A stretch of 64,000 bases of DNA, taken from assembly GCA_016709225.1 (NCBI GenBank), contig JADJEE010000002.1, forward strand, positions 806,001 to 870,000. The letters run 5' to 3'. The notes below the pieces were generated by a model. That model ran no database searches and was not told where the DNA came from. It saw only the letters and a program-made list of their open reading frames with translations. The stretch is from Deltaproteobacteria bacterium. Its GTDB lineage: Bacteria; Myxococcota_A; Polyangia; Nannocystales; Nannocystaceae. The translations under genes were made by a program, and so were the position numbers. This document shows, piece after piece, positions 15,877 to 24,384 of the stretch (its first letter is position 1; the number at the start of each line of letters is the position of its first letter).

Positions 15877-16862
15877 GCGAAGAGGCGACGATTGCCAACA
15901 AGCGCGGGTGGTTCGCCCGCCTGATCGGCAGCGGCGACGCGCAAGCCCTGGCGGCGATCGAGGCCGAGCTGGTGTCGCTGCGTGACAGCAACGCGATCCT
16001 CTCGGAGCAGGTCGAGCAAGAGCGTTCACACCGTGTGCACGTCGAAGGCGAGCTCGGCCGGGTCATGCAGACCCTCGAGGGCGCGCGCGAGCAGCTGCGG
16101 ACCGAGCGGAGTCAGGCCCAGCAGGAGCTGCGCGCCGTGACCGTGCACGCGGAGGAGCTGCGCACGCGTCTCGAGCACGAGGCCAAGCGCGCGGCGATGC
16201 GCGAGCGCGATCGACAGAGCGCCGAGCACCGCCTGCACACCCTCGACGAGGCCCGCGCCGCCGCCGAGGCCCAGCTGCGCAAGCTGCAGCAAGACCTGAC
16301 CGCGACCGGCGAACGCCTCACGGGCGAGCGCGACGCGGCGGCGGCGAGGGCCGAGCGCACAGCAACCGAGCGCGACGCCGTCGCTGCGGAGCTCAAGCGG
16401 GTCACGGCCGATCGCGACAAGCTCGCGGCCGGCCGCGAGCGCATGGCCGCCGAGGGCGAACAGCAGCGCACCGAGGCCACGCGCCTGCTGCAGCGAATCG
16501 CGGGGCTCGAGCGCGAGCTCGCCCGCGATCGCAGCGAGCTCGCCGGACTGCGGGAGCGCGTGAGCGCAGCGGACTCGCGCAGCGAACTCGAGCGGACCGA
16601 GATCGCCACGCTCGGCAAGCGGGTCGCAGGGCTCGAGCTGCTGCTGGCGCTGACGATCGAAGCCATCGAGTCCTGCGTCGGCCCGCGCGCCGACTGGCTG
16701 CTCGCCTTGGCGGTGCAGCGCCGCGGCACCACGTCGGCCGCCAATGGGCCGGTGGGCGTCGCCGAGGCCCTCGCCGCCCTGCCCCCCGCCGGCCACGGCC
16801 ATGCGGTGCTGCAGCGCGCGATCACCTTGGCCGCCGCCGCGCCGTCGCGCACGAAGACCTGA
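15873..16862 (+). CDS. Long coiled-coil protein
   Basis: A 329-aa protein starting at the GTG at 15873, within a GTGA overlap. After a short N-terminal segment (KRGWFARLIGSGDAQAL), residues about 27-255 are an almost continuous coiled coil with heptads rich in Glu, Arg, Ala and Leu (LRDSNAILSEQVEQERSH, AAAEAQLRKLQQDL). The last 70 residues become a mixed Ala/Leu helical region with one cysteine. There is no signal peptide or membrane helix. The WFARLIGSGD start could be a membrane- or partner-binding hook. As the last gene of the cluster it may be its structural spacer. High-charge coiled coils resemble many unrelated proteins, so no family is assigned. Confidence 0.7.
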   Translation: MSEEATIANKRGWFARLIGSGDAQALAAIEAELVSLRDSNAILSEQVEQERSHRVHVEGELGRVMQTLEGAREQLRTERSQAQQELRAVTVHAEELRTRLEHEAKRAAMRERDRQSAEHRLHTLDEARAAAEAQLRKLQQDLTATGERLTGERDAAAARAERTATERDAVAAELKRVTADRDKLAAGRERMAAEGEQQRTEATRLLQRIAGLERELARDRSELAGLRERVSAADSRSELERTEIATLGKRVAGLELLLALTIEAIESCVGPRADWLLALAVQRRGTTSAANGPVGVAEALAALPPAGHGHAVLQRAITLAAAAPSRTKT

Positions 16863-16886
16863 TCCGGCATGTTAGAGTCCCGGCCC

Positions 16887-17456
16887 ATGACGCCGCCGGT
16901 GGTTGGAACGCTCGAGGTCACGACCACGTACCTCGAGATGCATGCGCGCCCTCGCAAGGCACGCCTGCCGCCCGTCGGTGAACGCAAGCTGGCACTGCTG
17001 CGGGCCGAGCGTCCGCCGCTGCACTTCTATCGCTACCTCTACGAGACCGTGGGCGAGCCGTGGCTGTGGTTCGAGCGTCGCGTGATGCAGGATGATGCAC
17101 TCGCCGCGATCATCCACGACGAGCGCGTCGACATCCGCGTGTTGTACGTCAACGGCGTGCCCGCCGGATTCCTCGAGCTCGACGCACGGCACGGCACCGA
17201 GGTCGAGCTGGCGTACTGCGGCCTGGTGCCGGAGTTCATTGGTCAGGGCCTCGGGCTCTACCTCATCGATGCGGCAGTCGAGCGCGCGTGGTCCCGCGAG
17301 CCCGAACCCACGCGGCTGTGGGTGCACACCTGCTCGCTCGATCATCCGCGCGCGCTGCTGGCGTATCAGCACGCGGGCTTCCGGCCATACCGCGAGGAGA
17401 CCAGCGAGATCGAGGACCCGCGGCGCAGCGGCGCCATGGCCACCCGACCTCGCTAG
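16887..17456 (+). CDS. GNAT-family N-acetyltransferase
   Basis: A 189-aa protein starting at the ATG at 16887. The acetyl-CoA binding segment is VELAYCGLVPEFIGQGLGLYL (about residues 110-130), with GQGLG as the pyrophosphate-binding turn. The following helix, IDAAVERAW, and the strand LWVHTCSLDHPRALLAYQHAGF complete motifs A and B of the GNAT fold. The N-terminus (YLEMHARPRKARLPP) and the HFYRYLYETVGEPWLWFERR stretch are typical of a bacterial subgroup that includes small-molecule acetyltransferases. The substrate cannot be told. The gene follows the coiled-coil gene by 24 bp and may be the tail of that transcript. Confidence 0.8.
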   Translation: MTPPVVGTLEVTTTYLEMHARPRKARLPPVGERKLALLRAERPPLHFYRYLYETVGEPWLWFERRVMQDDALAAIIHDERVDIRVLYVNGVPAGFLELDARHGTEVELAYCGLVPEFIGQGLGLYLIDAAVERAWSREPEPTRLWVHTCSLDHPRALLAYQHAGFRPYREETSEIEDPRRSGAMATRPR

Positions 17457-17544
17457 TCGCCCCGCCCCAGCCGCCGCCGCCGGCCGGAATTCCGCTGTGA
17501 TCCCGCACGGGTCGCCTGCGGCTTGACGATCCACGCACAACAAA

Positions 17545-17567
17545 AGTAGGAAGTGGAACTTCCTACT
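17545..17567. promoter_or_regulatory. Perfect operator-like dyad abutting the MerR gene start
   Basis: Two perfect 10-bp arms, AGTAGGAAGT and ACTTCCTACT, flank a 3-bp spacer, and the dyad ends exactly at the base before the ATG at 17568. A TTGACG (17523-17528) lies 16 bp upstream and could be a -35 box. The site is well placed for autoregulation by the MerR-type protein encoded immediately downstream. The AT-leaning sequence stands out from the GC-rich surroundings. Confidence 0.7.
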
Positions 17568-18293
17568 ATGGAAACCACTGGCGCGCCCGAGCTCCTGAAG
17601 ATGTCGGCCTTCGCGGCCCGCAGCGGCGTGCCGATCCCGACGATCAAGCACTACGTCCGCGAACGACTGCTGCCGGAGCCGCTGCGGACCAGCCGCAACA
17701 TGGCCTACTACGACGCGGCCCTGGTGCCGCGCGTGAAGGCGATCAAGCGCCTGCAGGTCACGCTGCACCTGCCGCTGCCGGTGATCCGACAGGTGCTCGA
17801 TCGCGTCGCCGATGGCGAGCTCCCCGGCGACGTCGCGCTCGAAGCCACCATCGCGCGCGTGCTCGACGAGCTCGCACCACGGGAGCTGCTCACGCTCGAG
17901 CAGCTGCACGCCGCCGGCGTGCGCGACGAAGAGCTGGCGTTGCTGCGCGGACTCGGGCTGGTGTCACCGCAGTCGGTCGACGGCCAGGAGCGCTACGTGG
18001 GCGACGACGTCGCGCTGCTGCGACTGCTCGGGCAGGCGCGTCGCGCCGGCCTCACGGCCAAGATGTTGCCGCCTGCGATCCTGCGCGACTACGTCGAGGC
18101 CCTGCGCACGCTGGTCCGCGTCGAGCTGCAGATGTTCCGCGCCGGCGTCGTGCCGCTCGCCGACGGCGAACTCGCGCCGCTCACCGAGATCGCGACCACC
18201 CTCAGCGAGCGGCTGGTGGTGCTGCTGCGCCGCAAGCTGTTGCTGCCGACCCTGCGCGCGATGACCCCGAACCCGAACGAGCCCACGCCATGA
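17568..18293 (+). CDS. MerR-type transcriptional regulator
   Basis: A 241-aa protein from the ATG at 17568. A GTG at 17553 is in frame but lies inside the operator, so it is less likely. Residues 11-50 form the winged helix-turn-helix (KMSAFAARSGVPIPTIKHYV, then RNMAYYD), followed by the second wing helices with LVPRVKAIKRLQVTLHLPL. The C-terminal half is a helical effector region without the cysteine cluster of metal sensors. The first 45 bp follow a perfect dyad. Its stop overlaps the start of the hydrolase gene as ATGA, so the two are co-expressed and the regulator probably controls that operon and itself. Confidence 0.85.
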   Translation: METTGAPELLKMSAFAARSGVPIPTIKHYVRERLLPEPLRTSRNMAYYDAALVPRVKAIKRLQVTLHLPLPVIRQVLDRVADGELPGDVALEATIARVLDELAPRELLTLEQLHAAGVRDEELALLRGLGLVSPQSVDGQERYVGDDVALLRLLGQARRAGLTAKMLPPAILRDYVEALRTLVRVELQMFRAGVVPLADGELAPLTEIATTLSERLVVLLRRKLLLPTLRAMTPNPNEPTP

Positions 18294-19348
18294 TCCCCGC
18301 CACGATCCGAGTCTCCACCTTCGTTGCGTTGCTGACCCCTTCGTGGGCGTGCGGCGACGGCGAGAGCACCACCACCCAGGCCGGCACCCAGACCGAAACC
18401 AGCGGCAGCTCGGGCTCGCCGAGCACGTCGAGCGGCACGACGGCCAGCGATGGCAGCGACGCGGGCTCGGTCACCGTCGCCGACGCGACCGGCAGCAGCG
18501 GTGGTGTCGGCAGCAGCGGCGCACTCGATGGCAGCAGCGACGACGGCAGCAGCACCGGCGCGATCGCACCGGGCCCGGACTTCCGCGAGCCGGGTCCGTT
18601 CACGGTCGACACCACGCCCGGCTCGCTGTCGCTGCCGGGGTGCGCGATGGACTACGACGTGTTCACGCCCACGGGCGTCGCTTCGCCGCCGACCGCCGTG
18701 CTCGCCCACGGCTTCCAGGGCAACCGCGGCTCGATGGCGGGCTGGGCCGCGCACTGGGCCAGCTGGGGCGTGCGCGTGGTGACGCCGGATCTGTGTCACG
18801 CGACGATCATCGACAGCGATCACGCGCAGAACGGAGACGACGTCTTCGCGCTCGCGCAGGCGGTCGGTGACGGCCCCGTGCTCTACGCCGGCTACTCCGC
18901 CGGCGGGCTTGCGGCGGTGCTCGCGGCGGCCCAGGATCCCGCGGCCGTCGCGTTGCTCGGGTTCGACATGGTCGACGCCGGTGGGCTCGGCGCGGCGGCG
19001 GCGGCCGCGGTCGCAGCACCGGCACACGACATCGTCGGCGAGGCCGCGATGTGCAACAGCAGCGCCAACGGCGTGCCCGTGTTCGGCGCCGTCGCCGACG
19101 CGACCACCGTGCGGATCTTCGAGGCCGATCACTGCGACTTCCAGAACCCCGGCGATGCCCTGTGCGGGCTCTGCACGGCCCCCAACAGCGAGCACACCCC
19201 CGAGCAGATCCGCGCGACGATCCTGGGGCTGTCGACGGCTGCGGTACTCTTGCGCACCGGTCTCGACGCCAGTGGCCACAACTGGTGGTTTCCGGGGGGC
19301 GACGAGTACGACGCGATGATCGCCGCCGGTGAGCTGGCACAACTCTAG
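18290..19348 (+). CDS. Secreted alpha/beta hydrolase (chlorophyllase/PET-hydrolase-like)
   Basis: A 352-aa protein starting at the ATG at 18290. A hydrophobic N-terminus ends at C21 in S-W-A-C, a weak lipobox, followed by a Ser/Thr/Gly/Asp linker up to about residue 95. The hydrolase domain has the oxyanion HGFQGN (140-145), nucleophile elbow GYSAGG (S203) and a likely catalytic histidine at 281 in EADHCDF, with an acid near 227-229. This order resembles the dienelactone-hydrolase/chlorophyllase group that includes polyester hydrolases. Several cysteines (near 255, 282, 292, 295) fit an extracytoplasmic fold. It is translationally coupled to the MerR gene. The natural substrate is unknown. 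Confidence 0.75.
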   Translation: MIPATIRVSTFVALLTPSWACGDGESTTTQAGTQTETSGSSGSPSTSSGTTASDGSDAGSVTVADATGSSGGVGSSGALDGSSDDGSSTGAIAPGPDFREPGPFTVDTTPGSLSLPGCAMDYDVFTPTGVASPPTAVLAHGFQGNRGSMAGWAAHWASWGVRVVTPDLCHATIIDSDHAQNGDDVFALAQAVGDGPVLYAGYSAGGLAAVLAAAQDPAAVALLGFDMVDAGGLGAAAAAAVAAPAHDIVGEAAMCNSSANGVPVFGAVADATTVRIFEADHCDFQNPGDALCGLCTAPNSEHTPEQIRATILGLSTAAVLLRTGLDASGHNWWFPGGDEYDAMIAAGELAQL

Positions 19349-19525
19349 TCGAGCGACCAAAGCCGCAACTGCGCACGCGCAAAACCGTCGACGCCGGGGC
19401 AGGAGGTTTGCGCCGCGAGTTCGCTCGTGGCGCGCCCCCTCGCGCCCTTGCGTAGGGCGTGGGATGCTGTTTTCCTCGCGTTGGCGGGCGTGGTGCAGAC
19501 GATCGTGCGAGCTTCCTTTCTCTAC

Positions 19526-20476
19526 ATGCGCGGGCTGGTCGCGTGCGGGCTCGTGCTCGCCGGCTGCAAGCACGACGGCGACGGCGTCGGGGACGGCGAC
19601 TCCGGCTTCGTCAGCGACTCGATGGACGATGGTGGTGACGACGGCGTCGAGACCTGGGGCGACGGTGAGCTGCGCGGGATCCTGACGTTCACGATGTACG
19701 CCGCCGACTCGCTCACCGCCATCGATCAGGTCGGCATGGCGGGCGCCTGGTTCGACGACGAAGAGAAGGTCGAACAGGTCGATGACTTCCACGCGGCATT
19801 CGCGTTCCAGACCGCCTACCCGCTGCCGCCCGAGGGCGACGACGAGCTCGAGCACAACGACGTGCCCGCCGGCTACGACTGGGGCGACGTCGACGGCTGG
19901 CTGCAGGCCGGCACCGCGTTCCGGCTCCACACCGGCGAGGTGGATGCGCTCGCATGCCTGCTCGAGGTCGGCATGGTGCTCGACATCTATCCCGTGTACG
20001 CCGCGACCGGCTCGGCGACCTCCCCCGAGGAGTGCGCCCCGCGGGCCGAGCAGTTCGTGCCCGGTGCCGACTACGACATCGTGATGTACGGCGGCGAGCT
20101 GTTCGAGACCCAGCAGTTCTTGGGCGCGGTCGAGACCCCCAAGGACTTCGACATCGTCGAGCCCGACTTCAGCGGCTACAACGACCCACTGATGCAGGGC
20201 AGCGCACTCACCGTCGCGTGGGAGGGTGATGGCACCGCGCGCGATCGCCTGATCATCCGCGTGTGGGACGATCTCGGGCGCATGTTCACGATCCGCGCCC
20301 AGGACGACGGCGAGTACCAGATCCCCACCGATGCCCTCGCGGTGCTGAGCCCCGGGCCCATCACCATCAGCGTTGCGCGCGAGCACATCGAGCGCATCCC
20401 CTTCTCCGCCGGCGGCGTCAAGGTCGTGACCCGTTTCGAACGGCGCGGCTACTTCGACCTCATCGCGTCGGGCTGA
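19526..20476 (+). CDS. Lipoprotein of unknown function
   Basis: A 316-aa protein. The ATG at 19526 places a clean lipobox L-A-G-C at residues 11-14; a longer reading from 19427 would bury it. An Asp/Gly linker leads to a beta-rich domain (LRGILTFTMYAADSLTAIDQ, then TLDxx-like strands near residue 230-310, FTIRAQDDGEYQIP). It ends in a strand, RFERRGYFDLIASG. No family is recognised. It lies 38 bp upstream of the Tat-exported DUF1501 gene on the same strand and may form an export operon with it and the haem-motif lipoprotein. Confidence 0.65.
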   Translation: MRGLVACGLVLAGCKHDGDGVGDGDSGFVSDSMDDGGDDGVETWGDGELRGILTFTMYAADSLTAIDQVGMAGAWFDDEEKVEQVDDFHAAFAFQTAYPLPPEGDDELEHNDVPAGYDWGDVDGWLQAGTAFRLHTGEVDALACLLEVGMVLDIYPVYAATGSATSPEECAPRAEQFVPGADYDIVMYGGELFETQQFLGAVETPKDFDIVEPDFSGYNDPLMQGSALTVAWEGDGTARDRLIIRVWDDLGRMFTIRAQDDGEYQIPTDALAVLSPGPITISVAREHIERIPFSAGGVKVVTRFERRGYFDLIASG

Positions 20477-20514
20477 CGCCCGTCACGCCCAGCGCGAGCA
20501 ACCCAAGGTTCGAC

Positions 20515-22107
20515 ATGCCCAGCAAGATGCGACGACGATCCTTCCTGCGTACGACCGCAACCGTAGGTGCGGCCGCCGGCGCAGGTGTGTTCGGCATCCT
20601 CAAGTACCCCCGCGGCGCGCGTGCGTCCGGCTGGGGCGCGTGGCCGAGCGAGAAGATGGACGCGATCCTGCCGGCGGATCGCATGGCCACCAACGTGCTC
20701 GAGCTGCACATGAACGGTGGCATGAGCCCTTGGGACACCTTCTACACGGTGCCCGAGTGGGGTGCGTCCGAGTTCACCTACGTCCACCAGTTCTCCCCGG
20801 AGGCCGGCAACTTCGGCGATCAGCTCGATCGCGACGCCCGCTTCGCGACCTGCGGCTTCGCCGGTGAGCTGTGGTCGCCGCTGGGCATCAACGACGGCAA
20901 CGGCGTCGCGCTCAACCTCGGTCCGTGGGCGTATCCGCTGCGCGATCGCCCCGACATCCTCGCGCGCATGCGCATCGTCGTGCAGCGCCACGACAACGTC
21001 GCCCACGAGGGCGCGAACCCGCTGTCGTTCACCGGCGACCGCCTCGGCCAACCGCGACTCGCCGGGGTCGGCACCTCGATCCAGCGCTACTTCAGCGAGA
21101 ACCCGGAGGCCGGCGGCGGCCTGCGGGCCACGCCGTACTCCTACGTGCTCTACCCCGGCACCGGCTTCTCGACCTTCAACTCGCTGTCGGCATCGGCGGT
21201 CGGCTTCCACCCCGGCTCGGCGCGACCGCTGGGCGTGACGGTCGCCGCGAACTCGCTCTTGTCGAACCTGCTGGCGCGCACGGGCCCGTACGACCGGGCC
21301 GCGTTCGACACCGCGATCACCTACTACCGCCAGCAGTACGAGGCCCGCTTCCGCGTCGACGGCCTCGGCGCGCCGGCCCGCTCGCTCGAGCGCGGCAACT
21401 ACGAGTACTCCGACTTCGCGCGGCGCCACGCGCCCGAGCTGCAGGCGGTGCTTTCGGCGGACCAGTTCAACCCCATCGCGCCGCCCGGTGCCGCCGAGTG
21501 CGGCGGTGGCAACCAGCGCCCGGAAGACATGCCACGCATGCAGGCGCGGCTGGCCGCCAACCTGCTCACGCGCGAGACCGATCAGGCCCGCTACGTGCTG
21601 TGGATCGACACCGGCATCAACCCGCATCCCAACGGCGGCCACGACAGCCACACGCTGCACACCGTGCAAGCGGCGCAGAACATCCCCCACACCCTGCGCG
21701 CGCTGACGGAGATCATCTCGACCAACGGCCCCGCGCCGGGCCTGATCGACCTCGACACCACGATGGTCGTGATCAACACCGAGTTCGGCCGCACGCCCGA
21801 ACGCCAGCTCGCCGGCGGCGAGACCGGCACCAACCACTGGCCGTGGGGCTACATCACCATCTTCATCGGCGGCCCGGTGCAGAGCTCGGGTTGCTACGGC
21901 GCGATCAACTACGACCCGGGTGGCGCCGAGAACGGCTACGCGATGGACTACGTCACGCCAGCCGAGAACCGCATGATGGTGCTGCAGACCCTCGGCATCT
22001 ATCCCTTCTCCTCGCAGTCGTTCGCGGTCGGTGACGTCCGCGGCGGCGTGCAAGACGAGGTCGAAGCCGCCACTCGCGTCCGCGACGTCTACCTGGGGTT
22101 GGCATGA
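20515..22107 (+). CDS. DUF1501 family protein with Tat signal
   Basis: A 530-aa protein starting at the ATG at 20515. The N-terminus carries a twin-arginine signal (RRRSFLR at 6-12) followed by an Ala/Gly hydrophobic stretch. The body has DUF1501 landmarks: LELHMNGGMSPWDTF near residue 62, VQRHDNVAHEGAN near 155, NPHPNGGHDSH near 370 and TMVVINTEFGRTPERQ near 415, then NHWPWG. DUF1501 proteins are sulfatase-like in fold and are usually encoded beside DUF1549/DUF1553 cytochrome-like proteins; the next gene fits that role and overlaps by 4 bp. The two are probably exported and work together, on an unknown substrate. Confidence 0.85.
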   Translation: MPSKMRRRSFLRTTATVGAAAGAGVFGILKYPRGARASGWGAWPSEKMDAILPADRMATNVLELHMNGGMSPWDTFYTVPEWGASEFTYVHQFSPEAGNFGDQLDRDARFATCGFAGELWSPLGINDGNGVALNLGPWAYPLRDRPDILARMRIVVQRHDNVAHEGANPLSFTGDRLGQPRLAGVGTSIQRYFSENPEAGGGLRATPYSYVLYPGTGFSTFNSLSASAVGFHPGSARPLGVTVAANSLLSNLLARTGPYDRAAFDTAITYYRQQYEARFRVDGLGAPARSLERGNYEYSDFARRHAPELQAVLSADQFNPIAPPGAAECGGGNQRPEDMPRMQARLAANLLTRETDQARYVLWIDTGINPHPNGGHDSHTLHTVQAAQNIPHTLRALTEIISTNGPAPGLIDLDTTMVVINTEFGRTPERQLAGGETGTNHWPWGYITIFIGGPVQSSGCYGAINYDPGGAENGYAMDYVTPAENRMMVLQTLGIYPFSSQSFAVGDVRGGVQDEVEAATRVRDVYLGLA

Positions 22108-24335
22108 ACACCACGATCACGACGACCCTACGCACGCGTGGGCAGGCCCTGCTGGCGCTCGCGCTCATGCCGGCGCTGGCGAGCAGCGGCTGCCGCGACG
22201 ACGACGCCAACGCCGAGGCCTCGGCCTCGGGCTTCACCGACTCGTCGGTCGACGACAGCGGACCCGGCGTGTGGATGACCTCCGCCGACGACGGTGGTGG
22301 CGAGCCCCCGGGGCCCGACGGCGACGCCGAGCTGTGCGACGCCGGCGATGAAGCCTGGGCCAAGCGCGTGGTGCCGCTCATCCAGGGCCGCCGCGTCGAG
22401 GGCATCCGCGAGGCACGGGTCATCGCGCAGATGGTCGAGCAGCTCGACGCGCTCGGCGTCGATGGCCGCTACACCGTCGCGCTCGGGCTCGCCAGCGGCG
22501 ATCACTACCTCGATCGCTGGAAGCAGTGGATCTACGACCAGCTGCGCGTCAACGTGAACTCCGACCGCCGCAACGAGGATTGCTACGACACCTTCACCAA
22601 CGCGGCGGGCGGCACCGACGTCGCCGAGCACATCCGCGACAACCCGGCCTCGGCCAACTTCGGGCAGTCGTTCCGCCTCGGCGACGTGGTCTACAGCTCG
22701 CTGCTGCTCGACGACATCTCGCCGGCCTACCGCGCGGACATGTACGCGCGGCAATCGGCTCCGGTGGTCGCCGGCAACGTGACGCAGGCCGAGCTCGAGG
22801 CGATCAACATCGCGAACTACGGCAAGATCTTCGAGTCGTCGTACCTCGGTCGTTTCACCGAGTGCATGGACTGCCACCGCACCGAGATGTCGGTGACCGA
22901 CAACGCCGACCCGGCGTTCGATCGCCACTGGCCGCTGCCGGGCAACGTCGAGCTCGCGGTCTATGGCCCCGACGCTGCGCTGCCCAACGCGCCGCGGGCC
23001 CATGCCATCTTCCGTCGCTACGGCTTCTCGAGCACGCCGTGGCTGGCGCCCGAGGGCGCGCCGCCCGGGAGCCAGACCGCGTGGGGCATGGACGCGAGCT
23101 GCGGCCTCTTCAACTTCAACGCCGACGCCGACTACCTGCTCACGCCCGACGAGGCCTACATGGTCGGCGAGTACGAGCTGGGCTCGACCATCACGCAGCT
23201 CGATGACCGCATGCGCATGGGCTTCGAGGCGCTGTACGACGGCGGCCTGCAGACCGAGCCCGATGGCACGGTGACCGACGTCAACGTCGCGTTCGCGTGG
23301 ATCTTCTCGGCCAACATCGCCAATCGCGTGTGGAAGGAGGCGATGGGCTACCCGCTCACCGTCGCCAACAACTTCCCGCGCAACGAGGCCCAGCACGACA
23401 CCATGCTGGCGCTGGCGCAGGCCTTCGCGGAGAACCGCTACAGCCTGCGGCACCTGCTGGCGACGCTCGCGACCAACCCCTACTTCAACCAGAACCCGCC
23501 CGATGCCTGCGGCGCCTCGACGGCCTACCACATGCCGGCGCTGTTCGATCCCTTCACCAAGAGCTCGAGCGATCCGACCGCACGTGGCAACGGCGTCGGC
23601 GACGCGCTGCACCGCTACTCGGCGATGGTGCTGCTCGACTCGCTGTCGCAGGCGATGTGGTGGGACCGCGCGCAGCGCTTCGGCGACTACCCCGGCGAGA
23701 ACCAGCTGCCGGGCAACAACTGCGGTACCGGCGAGTTCCCGCCGTGCAGCGAAGAGCCGATGCAGATCGACTTCCTGCGCGACGTCGGCGTGTTCTTGAA
23801 CGACAGCGAGAGCGGCTTCAACGGCGTCGACTTCACCGGCCTGCTGCACTGGGAGCAGGAGACCGGCCAGGGCTTGCGCATCGAGTTCGGGGGCGACTGC
23901 ACCGGCCCGCTGGGCGGCGCATGTGCCGACGTCGACTGGATCAGCCAGCTGCTCGACGTCGCATACGCGAGCCCCGAAGCGACCCTCCTCGACGTGGCCG
24001 AGGCGGTGAAGGACCGCATCATCACCGAATCGGAGATCAGCGACTCGGGCGAAGTCGCGGCCATCGAGGCCGTGATGGGCGCGCCGCTCGACTCACCGCT
24101 GGCGCCGGTCGCCCGCGAGGTCGCCGACGCGGCCGTGCGTCGCTACGCCGGCGTGCTGTTCAACACCCCGCAGTTCCTGCTTGCGGGCGTGCCCAGCCGC
24201 GATCAGTCGTCGACGCCGACCCTGGTGGTGCCCGGCACGACCATGGGCGAGCTCTGCAACCACCTCGGCGCGCTGGTGCTCGGCAACAGCTACGCCTGGA
24301 CCTGCGACGGCAGCGGGATCAGCATCTCGGGTTAG
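22104..24335 (+). CDS. Lipoprotein with CMDCH haem motif, DUF1549/DUF1553-like
   Basis: A 743-aa protein starting at the ATG at 22104 (ATGA overlap with the DUF1501 gene). The signal ends at S-S-G-C (C30), followed by an Asp/Ser linker. A single CMDCH (254-258) is a class I haem-attachment motif. Downstream, ANIANRVWKEAMGYPLTVANN and NRYSLRHLLATLATNPYFN follow the DUF1553 pattern (RVW, then a helix and Y). Upstream, WIYDQLRVNVNSDRRNEDC resembles DUF1549. These domains normally accompany DUF1501 proteins. The haem lies in the middle of the chain rather than in an N-terminal cytochrome domain, as is usual for this class. An extracytoplasmic redox role is likely. Confidence 0.75.
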   Translation: MNTTITTTLRTRGQALLALALMPALASSGCRDDDANAEASASGFTDSSVDDSGPGVWMTSADDGGGEPPGPDGDAELCDAGDEAWAKRVVPLIQGRRVEGIREARVIAQMVEQLDALGVDGRYTVALGLASGDHYLDRWKQWIYDQLRVNVNSDRRNEDCYDTFTNAAGGTDVAEHIRDNPASANFGQSFRLGDVVYSSLLLDDISPAYRADMYARQSAPVVAGNVTQAELEAINIANYGKIFESSYLGRFTECMDCHRTEMSVTDNADPAFDRHWPLPGNVELAVYGPDAALPNAPRAHAIFRRYGFSSTPWLAPEGAPPGSQTAWGMDASCGLFNFNADADYLLTPDEAYMVGEYELGSTITQLDDRMRMGFEALYDGGLQTEPDGTVTDVNVAFAWIFSANIANRVWKEAMGYPLTVANNFPRNEAQHDTMLALAQAFAENRYSLRHLLATLATNPYFNQNPPDACGASTAYHMPALFDPFTKSSSDPTARGNGVGDALHRYSAMVLLDSLSQAMWWDRAQRFGDYPGENQLPGNNCGTGEFPPCSEEPMQIDFLRDVGVFLNDSESGFNGVDFTGLLHWEQETGQGLRIEFGGDCTGPLGGACADVDWISQLLDVAYASPEATLLDVAEAVKDRIITESEISDSGEVAAIEAVMGAPLDSPLAPVAREVADAAVRRYAGVLFNTPQFLLAGVPSRDQSSTPTLVVPGTTMGELCNHLGALVLGNSYAWTCDGSGISISG

Positions 24336-24341
24336 GCGTGC

Positions 24342-24357
24342 GACCCCGCGAGGGGTC
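24342..24357. terminator. Hairpin between convergent genes
   Basis: A GACCCC/GGGGTC 6-bp stem with a 4-base loop lies 6 bp after the 24335 stop and before the convergent stop at 24385. There is no U-tract, so it may be only a weak or factor-dependent terminator. Confidence 0.35.
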
Positions 24358-24384
24358 CCGCTCGTTCGTCCGGCGCCCGCCGCT

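Noticed and set aside
18089..20386. Long - strand open frame of about 765 codons
   Set aside because: It is antisense to the MerR, hydrolase and lipoprotein genes; the composition is typical of a high-GC shadow frame and no motifs are seen.
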